Assembly: GCA_016926115.1 (NCBI GenBank) | Contig: JAFGPF010000014.1 | Coordinates: 1-39,983 of the forward strand | Direction: 5' to 3' | DNA length: 39,983 bases | Origin: Dehalococcoidales bacterium | GTDB lineage: Bacteria > Chloroflexota > Dehalococcoidia > Dehalococcoidales > RBG-16-60-22 | Part shown: piece by piece, positions 24,923 to 32,465 of the stretch | Layout of the letters: each line of letters begins with the position of its first letter | Position numbering within the stretch: position 1 is the first letter of the stretch | The notes under the pieces: model-generated | What the model saw: only the letters and a program-made list of their open reading frames with translations | Told to the model about the DNA's origin: nothing | The model's database searches: none | Position numbers and translations under genes: made by a program

Positions 24923-25501
24923 AACCCCGAATCCCTGGAACACCGCCAGCAGTATTGCCGCTGACAGCAGCGCTCCGGTGATTACCTGCGCCGGGGAGTG
25001 CTGGTGCAGCCTGATTCTCGCCCAGGCTACCGGGGGAAGCAGCAATATCGTAAGGGCTCCCGGAGCGCCGTAGACAATGGTAATTATCGTCACCGAACCC
25101 GATACAAAGGCCGTGTGAAGGCTTATCTTCCAGTAGCGGTTTATCACCATGAAGGTGACAATTGATATCAGCCCGGCGGTGAAGGTAACCGATAACAGTT
25201 CAGGGGCCCCGAAACACCACATCACGCCGCAGCCTAAGACTCCCAGTAAGCTTGCCAGGATGTAAATGCCGTTTCTCTGCTGCCGGGGATTGGCGAAGAT
25301 GCTCTCCAGTCTCTTCCGGCGTACCATGTAGACCACTACCAGAAAGACCGGCAGCACGCTGAGTACCAGTGAAATCAGTATCCATTTTAAGGCTTCATTC
25401 GTAGTGTCGGTAGACTCTACCGCCAGCAGTATAAACACAATGAAGCTCAACAGAAAAGGGTTCAGGATATCGGTGGTAAGCTTCGCCAGTCTTTCTCTCA
25501 T
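24917..25501 (-). CDS. PAP2-like membrane protein
   Basis: A 194-residue protein with about five hydrophobic segments. Two motifs recall the PAP2 phosphatase active site: 'KISLHTAF' (motif 2, with His) and 'RIRLHQHSPAQVITG' (motif 3, Arg...His...G). The usual first motif Lys-x6-Arg-Pro is not clear; basic residues at 'RRKRLE' may replace it, so activity is uncertain. Such proteins dephosphorylate lipid phosphates at the membrane. The gene converges with the universal stress protein gene. A tentative minus-strand promoter lies in the 154-base gap upstream, which otherwise holds no gene. An inactive PAP2-related integral membrane protein is the alternative. Confidence 0.65.
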   Translation of the reverse strand: MRERLAKLTTDILNPFLLSFIVFILLAVESTDTTNEALKWILISLVLSVLPVFLVVVYMVRRKRLESIFANPRQQRNGIYILASLLGVLGCGVMWCFGAPELLSVTFTAGLISIVTFMVINRYWKISLHTAFVSGSVTIITIVYGAPGALTILLLPPVAWARIRLHQHSPAQVITGALLSAAILLAVFQGFGVL

Positions 25502-25655
25502 TATCTTACGGGTGTAATACTTTTAATAACATATACTAACCTATTATTTCGCAGATAGGCAATAAAGCTGAAGTATGAGAGAGAGAAGAATATAGAGTCT
25601 TCGCCTCCCGGCCCCACAGTCGTAATCTTTACGGTGATGTCCTACGGCTTTCTTC

Positions 25656-26348
25656 CTAGTAATGCATCTCGACAAGGTGGAAAGCCTCGGCAAGCTCGAA
25701 GTTCTCTCCCTCGGCGTTTATCTTCGCCCACTCACGCATGCGTTCCCGCATCTCCGGCGGGATATCTCCCACCTGGCTCTTGTGACAGCCCAGGGCGGCC
25801 AGCTTGAGTTCGAAGGTATCTGTGACGTCGAGTCGATAGTTGATGTCGTCCGAACCCCAGAACCATATTTCCCTGACCTTGTGGGGTTCCAGTCCCTCGT
25901 CGAGCAGTTCCGGATAGGAAAGATGGTCTCGGGCATACGGAAAAACGGCATCGAGCGTTACCAGTCCGGTGATACGGTGGTCGCGGTGCCACATGTACTT
26001 GCGGTACGGGTCGGCCGTTACCACCGCAAACGGCTGGTAAAGACGTATCAACCTCACCAGTGCCTTGCGGAACTTGTCCGAGTCTTCCAGGCTCTGGTCC
26101 GGGAAACGCAGGAAGACGACGTCCTTGACTCCCAGCAGCTTGGCTGCCGCCGTCTGTTCTTTCTCACGGATTGTTGCCAGTTCCGCCGGTTTCATGTTCC
26201 GGTCGCTAGTGCCTTTATCACCGTTGGTGCACACCACGTAGACGATCTTCTTGCCTTCACTTGTCAGCCGTGCAACCGTGCCCGCGACCCCGAACTCGGC
26301 GTCGTCCGGGTGCGGCGTCACTACCATTAAATACGTCGGATAATCCAT
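25656..26348 (-). CDS. LmbE/PIG-L family deacetylase
   Basis: A 230-residue zinc deacetylase. The metal motif 'PHPDDAEFG' (residues 12-20, with H13 and D16) and 'HRDH' (121-124) give the expected Zn ligands. The fold continues with 'VVCTNGDKGT' and 'REKEQTAAAKLLGV'. Families of this fold include MshB and BshB (mycothiol and bacillithiol pathways) and other N-acetyl-amino-sugar deacetylases. I chose ATG 26346-26348, which has a GAGGAATT site; the longer frame to 26582 runs through the promoter and into the divergent gene. It is divergent from a tandem GNAT and near an MshA-like glycosyltransferase. The likely substrate is an N-acetylglucosaminyl conjugate. Confidence 0.88.
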   Translation of the reverse strand: MDYPTYLMVVTPHPDDAEFGVAGTVARLTSEGKKIVYVVCTNGDKGTSDRNMKPAELATIREKEQTAAAKLLGVKDVVFLRFPDQSLEDSDKFRKALVRLIRLYQPFAVVTADPYRKYMWHRDHRITGLVTLDAVFPYARDHLSYPELLDEGLEPHKVREIWFWGSDDINYRLDVTDTFELKLAALGCHKSQVGDIPPEMRERMREWAKINAEGENFELAEAFHLVEMHY

Positions 26349-26385
26349 TACGAACGGTAATTCCTCAGTTAATGCTGGACACTGT

Positions 26386-26417
26386 AATTGTATAACATTC
26401 ACCAAGTTGGTACAATT
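26386..26417. promoter_or_regulatory. Symmetric overlapping divergent promoters
   Basis: The inverted repeat AATTGTA (26386-26392) / TACAATT (26411-26417) holds two opposed promoters. On plus, TTGTAT (26388-26393), 17 bp, TACAAT (26411-26416) with TGG before the -10. On minus, TTGTAC (complement of 26410-26415), 17 bp, TACAAT (complement of 26387-26392). Each -35 overlaps the other's -10, so the two genes should compete for polymerase. Confidence 0.6.
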
Positions 26418-26441
26418 ATTACAGGGGTCACTGAATCCGTC

Positions 26442-27353
26442 ATGGCTGTTTCTCCTTACAACATCAGGAGCTACCGTACTGCCGATTTTAACGAATTTGT
26501 ACTGCTTTTTCAGGAAGCCGAACAGCGGGAACCTATCGGCAGACCTAACACGCCGCAGGCAATCCTGGCCAAGTTCTCCCATCCCACTTTTACCGTCGAT
26601 GACGATTTGCTGATCGTGGAAAGCGATGGTAAAATCATCGGCTTTATGGACATGCTACCGGAATTGGGCATCAAGAGAGTGATAGTCGATTGCTGGCTAA
26701 AGCCCGAACACCGGCGCAACGGACTGGGCAGGAAACTCCTCAAACTGGCGACGAAACGTGCGAGAGATCTCGGCGCTGGCTTTCTTCACGTGATTATCGG
26801 CGAAGAAAATAAGGCTGCCGTGACCATACTTGCCAGCCTGGGATTTGAGAAAGTGCGCGAATATTACGAAATGACGCTGGACTTGAAGGAGGTAGACGGG
26901 AAGGAACTCATGCGTGCTTCCCGCGGGTGCCGTCCGCTGGGCGAAGGTGAAGAGGAAATGCTCGTGGATATACAGAGACGCAGTTTCGTCGACCACTGGG
27001 GCTACAATCCAGATACCCCGGAAACGATGGAATATAATATGAGCTTGAGCCACCGCTCGCCACGGGACATTATCCTGTCCTGCAAGGAGGATGATATTAC
27101 CGGCTACTGCTGGACGGAAGTTGCCCCCGGCGGACAGGGACGCATCTTTATGATTGGTTCGGACCCTGATTACCGCGGCAGAGGCATCGGCAGGAAGCTG
27201 CTGCTGGCGGGACTGGCTAACCTCAAGAATAAGGGCGTCGCAGAAGTGGGTTTGACGGTCGACAGCGAGAATCAAGCGGCATGTTCACTCTATGAGTCCG
27301 TGGGGTTCGTGCCGCGGGAAGGCTACCTGTGGTATGAAAAGCCAGTCAATTAA
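26442..27353 (+). CDS. Tandem GNAT acetyltransferase, mycothiol synthase-like
   Basis: A 303-residue protein with two GNAT domains. Domain 1 (about 1-150) has acetyl-CoA motif 'RRNGLGRKLL'. Domain 2 (about 155-303) has 'DHWGYNPDTPETM' and 'YRGRGIGRKLL'. The double-domain layout and the DHWG-type segment resemble MshD, which acetylates the cysteine amine in mycothiol; other tandem GNATs share the layout. I chose ATG 26442 because a longer TTG start would fall on the -35 box of its own promoter. The gene is divergent from the LmbE deacetylase and overlaps the convergent glycosyltransferase by 4 bases. The acyl acceptor is unknown. Confidence 0.82.
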   Translation: MAVSPYNIRSYRTADFNEFVLLFQEAEQREPIGRPNTPQAILAKFSHPTFTVDDDLLIVESDGKIIGFMDMLPELGIKRVIVDCWLKPEHRRNGLGRKLLKLATKRARDLGAGFLHVIIGEENKAAVTILASLGFEKVREYYEMTLDLKEVDGKELMRASRGCRPLGEGEEEMLVDIQRRSFVDHWGYNPDTPETMEYNMSLSHRSPRDIILSCKEDDITGYCWTEVAPGGQGRIFMIGSDPDYRGRGIGRKLLLAGLANLKNKGVAEVGLTVDSENQAACSLYESVGFVPREGYLWYEKPVN

Positions 27354-28582
27354 GCAACCGGTGTCAGCCGACTCTGTAGAGCCAGACGCAGTTCTTCGAT
27401 TACTCTCCCGGCGATGTTCTCCCAGCTATAACCGCTGACGGACTCTCTTACAGCGAGTGCCGATTTCACATTGCGGGGTGTACTATTCAGGACTGAATCG
27501 ATGCCGTCGGCTAGTTTCCGGGGGTCGTTATCCTCCACCACGTATCCGGTCTCTCCAGGTACGATGATGTTTTTCATATCACCCACGTCCGTTGACACCA
27601 CCGGCGTGCCGCAGGCCAGCGATTCCAGTGCCACGAGTCCGAAACTCTCATAGTAAGAAGGCACCACACAGACATCGGCGGCGCTGTAGAAGTAAGGTAA
27701 ACGCTCCTGTTTCACTATGCCCTGGAACGTGACCCTGTCCGTTATACCCAGTTCGCCGGTCAGTTTCTTCAATTTACTTACCTCCCGCCGGCTGTACTCG
27801 TCGCCGCCGATGATTATCAGGCGCAGTCTTTCATGCTCATTCAAGTGAGTGACCGCCCTGATAAGCCGGTCGGTACCCTTCAGCGGGTCGATTCTGCCCA
27901 CGAAGAGGATTATCTTTTCGTCGGTCAGTCCCAGTTCCTGTCTGGCGGCTTTCCTGTCGACGGGCTGAAACAGGTCTATGTTCACGCCGCAGGGCACGAT
28001 GCCGATTTTTCCCGGCAGGGCGCCGTAGCGCCGGATGAGTTCTTCTTTTTCCCGGTCGGTCGCCACGATAACGCGCTGACAGAGGTCTACCGCCTCCTTT
28101 TCCGTGACGATACGCAGTTCGGAGGCATCCTCCCCGATGCCGACGGCGTTTTTCACGGCACCCAGGGTGTGGAACATGACAACATGGGGCACCTGCCACC
28201 ATTGCTGTAAATATTTCCCCGCCCATCCCGATAGCCAGTAATGGCTGAAGATTATATCGTAGCAGAGGTCGTTCTTCCTACGGAAATTTTCAAGGTTGCA
28301 GTTGAATTCGGGCAGGTAGGAATATACCGCCAGTTTATGTATCGTTTCTTCCTGTCCCGCCTTGAGGTGGATAAGACGTGCCCGGTGCCCGAGTTTGACA
28401 ACCTGTGAATCGGACGGGTCATGCGCCCGCGTGTAAACATCCACGTAGTGTCCCTGCTCGCCCAGTTTGCGGGCGATTTCACGTATGTAGACACTCATAC
28501 CGCCGGTATCTTTAGCCCCCAGTTCGCCTACGGGGCAGCTGTGCGCGCTCAACATGGCGATTCTCAATCTGTTGTCATCCAT
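27350..28582 (-). CDS. MshA-like family 4 glycosyltransferase
   Basis: A 410-residue GT-B glycosyltransferase. It has 'DTGGMSVY' (25-32), 'SHYWLSG' (113-119), 'HTLGAVKN' (138-145), donor-domain 'VGRIDPLKG' (228-236) and the E-x7-E signature 'ESFGLVALE'. These landmarks match MshA (UDP-GlcNAc:inositol-3-phosphate glycosyltransferase) and the related sucrose-phosphate synthase group more closely than generic GT4. It probably transfers a GlcNAc-type sugar to a small polyol or phosphate acceptor in the cytoplasm. It is 6 bases downstream of the FemAB/BioF2-like gene, so the two form an operon. The acceptor is not readable from sequence. Confidence 0.88.
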   Translation of the reverse strand: MDDNRLRIAMLSAHSCPVGELGAKDTGGMSVYIREIARKLGEQGHYVDVYTRAHDPSDSQVVKLGHRARLIHLKAGQEETIHKLAVYSYLPEFNCNLENFRRKNDLCYDIIFSHYWLSGWAGKYLQQWWQVPHVVMFHTLGAVKNAVGIGEDASELRIVTEKEAVDLCQRVIVATDREKEELIRRYGALPGKIGIVPCGVNIDLFQPVDRKAARQELGLTDEKIILFVGRIDPLKGTDRLIRAVTHLNEHERLRLIIIGGDEYSRREVSKLKKLTGELGITDRVTFQGIVKQERLPYFYSAADVCVVPSYYESFGLVALESLACGTPVVSTDVGDMKNIIVPGETGYVVEDNDPRKLADGIDSVLNSTPRNVKSALAVRESVSGYSWENIAGRVIEELRLALQSRLTPVA

Positions 28583-28588
28583 TTTCTA

Positions 28589-29575
28589 TCAGTCCTGTCC
28601 AAGGGCTATCCGGCAACGGTACAGCGGCACTTCCCTACCGCCCAGGTGGTACTTGTACGTTTCGGCGCCCTTGAGAAAATCGAACTTCTTTTTACCGTGT
28701 TCGATGCTGTCCTTGATTGCCAGTACCTTACTGAGAAGTCCGGCGCTTAAAGAGGTATATTCAGGGTCGTATCCGCTGTTGTAGAGGTACATACAATCAT
28801 TATAATCAAAGCATAATATCTCCGCCAGCGGTCGGGTATCCAGCTCCAGCACGCCCAGTTTCAACAGCCCCGCCTCCGCCATGCCGTCCGCCAGCAAACT
28901 GAAGAACGATTTCATCCGTGCCGTCATGAAGTCCGCCTTGTCCTGCCGGCTCTCGACGAACATCCTGAAAAATTTGTCCATGGCAGCCGGGACAGCCGTG
29001 CCTCTATCGATGAATCGGAACGCCACGTTTCCCTCGTCCGCCAGCCTTCTCAGCTTGCGCCTTACCTCGTGACGCTGCTTGGAGGTCAGCGAACCCAGGT
29101 AAGTATCCCAATCGGCGGGCAGGTCCATCTCCATGGATATGTCCTCTTGCATCTTCTCAACCTTATATCCATGGTCGGCGGCTACGTTTACAAGACCTGC
29201 CATCACCGTGGAATCGGGGCGTACATGCTCCAGGTCGAGCTCTTTAATACCGTTCTCTTTCAAATCATCCAGCAGCGCATTGAAAAAATCGTTTTCCAGG
29301 CCCGGAGAAACGATAAAGTCCAGGTAGTCGCAGACATCCGTGTTTCCAATCAGGCAAGCCGTCCCGTCCTTCACCATCAGCGGGGCGATTCCGGTGATTA
29401 TCTCCCCCTGCCGCACCGTGCGTATGTAAAGCTTGCTCCCTGCTCCGAATACCCGCCACCAGGCCTTAAGCCAGACCGGCAAAACAAACACGGATGACCA
29501 GTCGAGGGTCTGCGTGGAATCCTGCCGGTACGAGTCCAGTGCGTCCAGGCTGTCTTCGTGAACGGTATAGCTCAT
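28589..29575 (-). CDS. FemAB/BioF2-like GNAT-fold transferase
   Basis: A 328-residue protein of the BioF2/CelD-like GNAT superfamily, related in fold to Fem aminoacyl transferases. It shows the N-terminal region 'TLDWSSVFVLPVWLKAWWRVFG', the 'LTSKQRHEVRRKLRRLADEGN' basic helix, and the C-terminal 'YLYNSGYDPEYTSLSAGLLSKVLAI' with 'FDFLKGAETYKYHLGG'. These are hallmark segments of proteins that acylate or aminoacylate sugars and peptidoglycan precursors. It lacks a signal peptide, so it should act in the cytoplasm. It is co-transcribed with the MshA-like glycosyltransferase. The donor could be acyl-CoA or aminoacyl-tRNA. Confidence 0.8.
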   Translation of the reverse strand: MSYTVHEDSLDALDSYRQDSTQTLDWSSVFVLPVWLKAWWRVFGAGSKLYIRTVRQGEIITGIAPLMVKDGTACLIGNTDVCDYLDFIVSPGLENDFFNALLDDLKENGIKELDLEHVRPDSTVMAGLVNVAADHGYKVEKMQEDISMEMDLPADWDTYLGSLTSKQRHEVRRKLRRLADEGNVAFRFIDRGTAVPAAMDKFFRMFVESRQDKADFMTARMKSFFSLLADGMAEAGLLKLGVLELDTRPLAEILCFDYNDCMYLYNSGYDPEYTSLSAGLLSKVLAIKDSIEHGKKKFDFLKGAETYKYHLGGREVPLYRCRIALGQD

Positions 29576-29624
29576 ATTACTACGTTATAGTCTAACATCT
29601 TACCTGTAGAGGGGCAAAAGGACT

Positions 29625-29700
29625 ATTATCACATCGCGCCGTGAAAATTGACAAAAAGACCCACATAAGCTAGTCTCTTTACGAGTAATTTAAAACTCGT
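29625..29700. promoter_or_regulatory. Divergent control region with shared -35 and a dyad
   Basis: On minus, TTGTCA (29649-29654), 18 bp, GATAAT (29625-29630) with an extended TGT drives the transferase/glycosyltransferase operon. On plus, TTGACA (29648-29653), 17 bp, TAGTCT (29671-29676) is a weaker candidate for the small protein gene. The -35 boxes share the same bases. Downstream on plus is a perfect inverted repeat ACGAGT-8 nt-ACTCGT (29681-29700), a possible operator or leader hairpin. Confidence 0.5.
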
Positions 29701-29728
29701 TAATAAAATATTAGAAAGGGGTATTAAA

Positions 29729-30040
29729 ATGGCCAAGCAAATTATTCTTTACAATCTGGCAGACCATGTTACCGATGAGCAATATAAGGAATACGTAGTT
29801 ACTGAAAAGGGACCGCTGCTGGACGGACTACCGGGTGTTAAGAAGTTCGAGATGGTGAAGATAACCGGCTCGATGAAGGGCGAGATCCCCTATAAATATA
29901 TCGGCATTCTCCACATAGAAGATGCGGAGAAGTTTGCCAAGGAAGCCATGCCTTCAAAAGAGTTTCAGGACTTCGGCGCCAAGTGGAGCACCATGGTCAA
30001 TCCGGCGTTCCAGACCCTGATGGGCGAAGAAATATATTAA
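29729..30040 (+). CDS. Small dimeric alpha/beta-barrel protein (EthD/RedY-like)
   Basis: A 103-residue protein with a beta-alpha-beta ferredoxin-like pattern: 'QIILYNLADHVTDEQYKEYV', 'GPLLDGLPGVKKFEMVKITG', 'YKYIGILHIEDAEKFAKEAM' and 'FGAKWSTMVNPAFQTLMGEEIY'. This layout is typical of the EthD/RedY-like dimeric alpha-beta barrel superfamily, whose members bind small aromatic or acyl compounds; no catalytic residue can be assigned. It has an AAAGGGG site and lies 87 bases before an acyl-CoA dehydrogenase gene on the same strand, so the two may share a function. Confidence 0.65.
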   Translation: MAKQIILYNLADHVTDEQYKEYVVTEKGPLLDGLPGVKKFEMVKITGSMKGEIPYKYIGILHIEDAEKFAKEAMPSKEFQDFGAKWSTMVNPAFQTLMGEEIY

Positions 30041-30127
30041 ATCATTAATATGAGCCATCCACAAAACGAAATCAACTCATGAGAAGTTGTAGTGTTTTAT
30101 TCATTACGCAGTTGAGGGAGAGTGAAC

Positions 30128-31336
30128 ATGCATTTAGAGCACCTTTTAACCGAAGAAGACCGCCAGATTCGGGAGGCAGTAAAGGATTTCACCAGGAAAG
30201 AAATTATCCCCAATACCAAAAAACTGGAAACAGACTACAATTTTGTGGAGGAAGTCCATCAGAAACTCGTCGACATGGGAATTCAAGCGGCGGGTTATCC
30301 CGCTGAATACGGCGGGGGAGATGGCTCCAGCACCGCTCTGGGTATAATCTGCGAGGAATTGGCTAAAGGTGACGGAGGGATAAGTCTCTCCGCAGGTATA
30401 AACTGGGGCCTTACTCTCAAACCGGCGGTAGTGGCCGGGAATAAGGTCGTCATGGACAGGTTTATCCCGGCTTTCTGCAGCGGTAAACTAACATATTCCT
30501 GCCTTTCCATGACTGATGAAGCGGGAGGGGCTGATTCCGAGAACCCGCTGTTGGCGGGTGCTGGGATTAAAACAGTAGCCAAGCTTGAAGGTGATGAGTA
30601 TGTGATAAACGGGAACAAGTCATGGCCCACCAATGGCGGAATATCGGAATGTTACTTAACCATATGTACCACCGACCCCGAAGCGGGGGATGACGGAGTT
30701 GCTTTGATATATGTTCCCAAGGACACCCCCGGGCTTTCATTTGGAAACCCGGAAAAGAAGATGCTCTTTAAAACATCGGTAAATAGCTCGGTACATTATG
30801 ATAATGTCCGGGTGCACAAGGAATATCGACTTGCCGGTCCCGGTATGGATGCTAATTTCTACCACTTTCTAGAGTCGGGAACCGGGTGGCATTCGGCAAC
30901 TATGGCTCTGGGGATTGCCGAGAGGGCTTTTGATATAGCGCTCGATTATACCGGCACCCGCATGGGCGGATTCAAGCCGGTCAGGCAGCACAGCATAGTA
31001 GCCGGTATACTTGCCGATATGGCTATTGGTATAGATATGATGAGAGCAAGTGTATATAACCTTAGTTATATGCTTGATCACCTTGAAGTGTATGGTCCTC
31101 CATGGTCGCCGACATTCATATCCAAGGCAGCAGCCACAAGAGTCTTTGCCGGGGATACGGCTGTGAAGATAATTAATAAAGGCGCTGAGCTATTGGGTTC
31201 GATGGCAATCTCTGAAGACTTCCCTTATGAAAAATGCCTGAGAGACATTAAAATAACACAACTCTGGCTGGGAGGACAGCAAATTTCACGCTATCGCGTT
31301 GCCAGAGGTTATTATGACCTGGAGAATTGGGCTTAA
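30128..31336 (+). CDS. Acyl-CoA dehydrogenase family protein with atypical active-site segment
   Basis: A 402-residue flavoprotein of the acyl-CoA dehydrogenase family. The N-terminal helical domain starts 'LTEEDRQIREAVKDF', 'GYPAEYGGGDGSS' is present, and the FAD segment reads 'SMTDEAGGADSENP', with 'INGNKSWPTNGG' next. Near the C terminus the usual Y-E-G-T segment with the catalytic glutamate is replaced by 'LGGQQISRYRVARGYYDL', so the base must lie elsewhere or the reaction differs. I chose ATG 30128, 7 bases after GAGGGAG; a GTG at 30122 is too close to that site. It follows the small alpha/beta-barrel gene. Confidence 0.88.
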   Translation: MHLEHLLTEEDRQIREAVKDFTRKEIIPNTKKLETDYNFVEEVHQKLVDMGIQAAGYPAEYGGGDGSSTALGIICEELAKGDGGISLSAGINWGLTLKPAVVAGNKVVMDRFIPAFCSGKLTYSCLSMTDEAGGADSENPLLAGAGIKTVAKLEGDEYVINGNKSWPTNGGISECYLTICTTDPEAGDDGVALIYVPKDTPGLSFGNPEKKMLFKTSVNSSVHYDNVRVHKEYRLAGPGMDANFYHFLESGTGWHSATMALGIAERAFDIALDYTGTRMGGFKPVRQHSIVAGILADMAIGIDMMRASVYNLSYMLDHLEVYGPPWSPTFISKAAATRVFAGDTAVKIINKGAELLGSMAISEDFPYEKCLRDIKITQLWLGGQQISRYRVARGYYDLENWA

Positions 31337-31355
31337 TTATTGCCTCATGCCCGGT

Positions 31356-31673
31356 TCAGATAAGCACGCCGTCGGTCAGGTTGGCCGTGTGTACATAGGT
31401 CTCGATTCTGGGTTCTCCCTTGCAGATATCCAGAACGGTGGCTTTAAACTCTGCCGACTTTAGATAAGCATCGAAGTCTTCCTGTTTTTCCCAGAGCAGT
31501 ATAGCCCCCTGCGCAGCTGTATTGGGGTCCATGATGAAGTATTTTTCCTTGAGCCCCGGGATTTTGCGGCAGCCTTCCACCACTTGCTGGATATGCTCTC
31601 TGGCGACGTCGATATCGGCTAACCGCGCGGCCACTTCGTCTTTCAGTTCGAATTTTACGATTACGGCTATCAT
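31356..31673 (-). CDS. Small antibiotic-biosynthesis-monooxygenase-like protein
   Basis: A 105-residue protein with a ferredoxin-like beta-alpha-beta pattern: 'MIAVIVKFELKDEVAARLAD', 'AREHIQQVVEGCRKIPGLKEKYFIMDP', 'GAILLWEKQEDFDAYLKSAEFKATVLDIC'. It resembles YdhR/ABM-type dimeric barrels. ATG 31671-31673 is preferred because a longer frame to 31787 would overlap the DUF169 gene and lose the family start. It is the last gene of the RACo-DUF169 operon, 17 bases after DUF169. Cofactor-free monooxygenases have this fold, but an anaerobe might use it only for ligand binding. The function is unknown. Confidence 0.7.
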   Translation of the reverse strand: MIAVIVKFELKDEVAARLADIDVAREHIQQVVEGCRKIPGLKEKYFIMDPNTAAQGAILLWEKQEDFDAYLKSAEFKATVLDICKGEPRIETYVHTANLTDGVLI

Positions 31674-31690
31674 CTGAATATCATCCCTTA

Positions 31691-32446
31691 TTATGGATTC
31701 TCCATCTTCCGGGCAAGTTCTTCTATGTTCTCTCGCTCGCGTATCAGGAACTTCTCCCTGCCCTCCGTGTATGAGGGAAGGACCCACTTCATCTCCTGCA
31801 GGTTTTGGGTGATAGTCGGTATCCAGTTATAAGGGATGGAAATCAGTATGTATCCTTCCTTGTATACCTCTTTTGATTTCATGCCGAAAGCCAGTCCCGT
31901 CACCGTGTAATTTACCTTGCCGGTACGGTAGGGATAGTTATAAACCCAGGCGCATCCCAGCACACCGGTCGACACCGATTCCCTGAGCACGCCGGTGGAA
32001 TAGCACATCGCCCTCAATATGATTTCCGCCTGGGTGGTGTTGGCTAATATAATCAACAAGTCCGGTTCGAAAGCCAGCTTGTCCAGCGTGGCGTAAGCCA
32101 CATAGTTTACGATTCCTTTCGGCATTAGTTTGAGATACTGGTAGAGGTTGCTGTTGGCCCGCGCGTCCTGGAATATCTCAAGGTTTATTCCCACTTCGCC
32201 CGCCTCGGCGAACGCGGGCAGTTCCTCCATCCCCAGCAGCGCTTTCCCGAAACAGGTCTCGTTCTCCTTGGCGAAGTAAAACGGTGTTCCCCTGTCCTGC
32301 GCTTCTTTCAACATTTCGCAGTAAGACAGCGACTTATCCAGCTGCTCGATACCTTCCGGACGGGTGGGCAGAAACTTGACTCCTACGGGCTGTTTTTCAA
32401 AATTGAACTTCTGATAAACGGAGAGGTCCTGCTTTAACGGTCTCAT
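31691..32446 (-). CDS. DUF169 domain protein
   Basis: A 251-residue DUF169 protein. Family features are the start 'KFNFEKQPVGVKFL', two conserved cysteines C43 ('SYCEMLKEA') and C65 ('ETCFGKALLGM'), and 'CYSTGVLRESVSTGVLGCAWVYNYPYRTGKVNYTVTGLAFGM' split across the C-terminal half. The family is frequent in anaerobes and methanogens and has no assigned reaction; the cysteines suggest metal or corrinoid/FeS contact, which is inference. It is encoded 19 bases after the RACo-like gene and 17 bases before the monooxygenase-like gene. A GAGGATAAA site precedes the ATG. Confidence 0.85.
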   Translation of the reverse strand: MRPLKQDLSVYQKFNFEKQPVGVKFLPTRPEGIEQLDKSLSYCEMLKEAQDRGTPFYFAKENETCFGKALLGMEELPAFAEAGEVGINLEIFQDARANSNLYQYLKLMPKGIVNYVAYATLDKLAFEPDLLIILANTTQAEIILRAMCYSTGVLRESVSTGVLGCAWVYNYPYRTGKVNYTVTGLAFGMKSKEVYKEGYILISIPYNWIPTITQNLQEMKWVLPSYTEGREKFLIRERENIEELARKMENP

Positions 32447-32465
32447 TTTTTTATCCTCGCTCTAT

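Noticed and set aside
25622..25645. CGTAA/TTACG hairpin as terminator of the LmbE gene
   Set aside because: The stem has 5 bp and no T-tract follows on the minus strand.
26388..26441. Longer N terminus for the tandem GNAT starting at TTG 26388
   Set aside because: The TTG is the -35 box of the gene's own promoter, and GNAT homology begins only after ATG 26442.
26349..26582. Longer N terminus for the LmbE deacetylase up to 26582
   Set aside because: It would cross the divergent promoter and enter the GNAT gene; the family starts right at 'MDYPTYLMVVTPHPDD', which has its own ribosome site.
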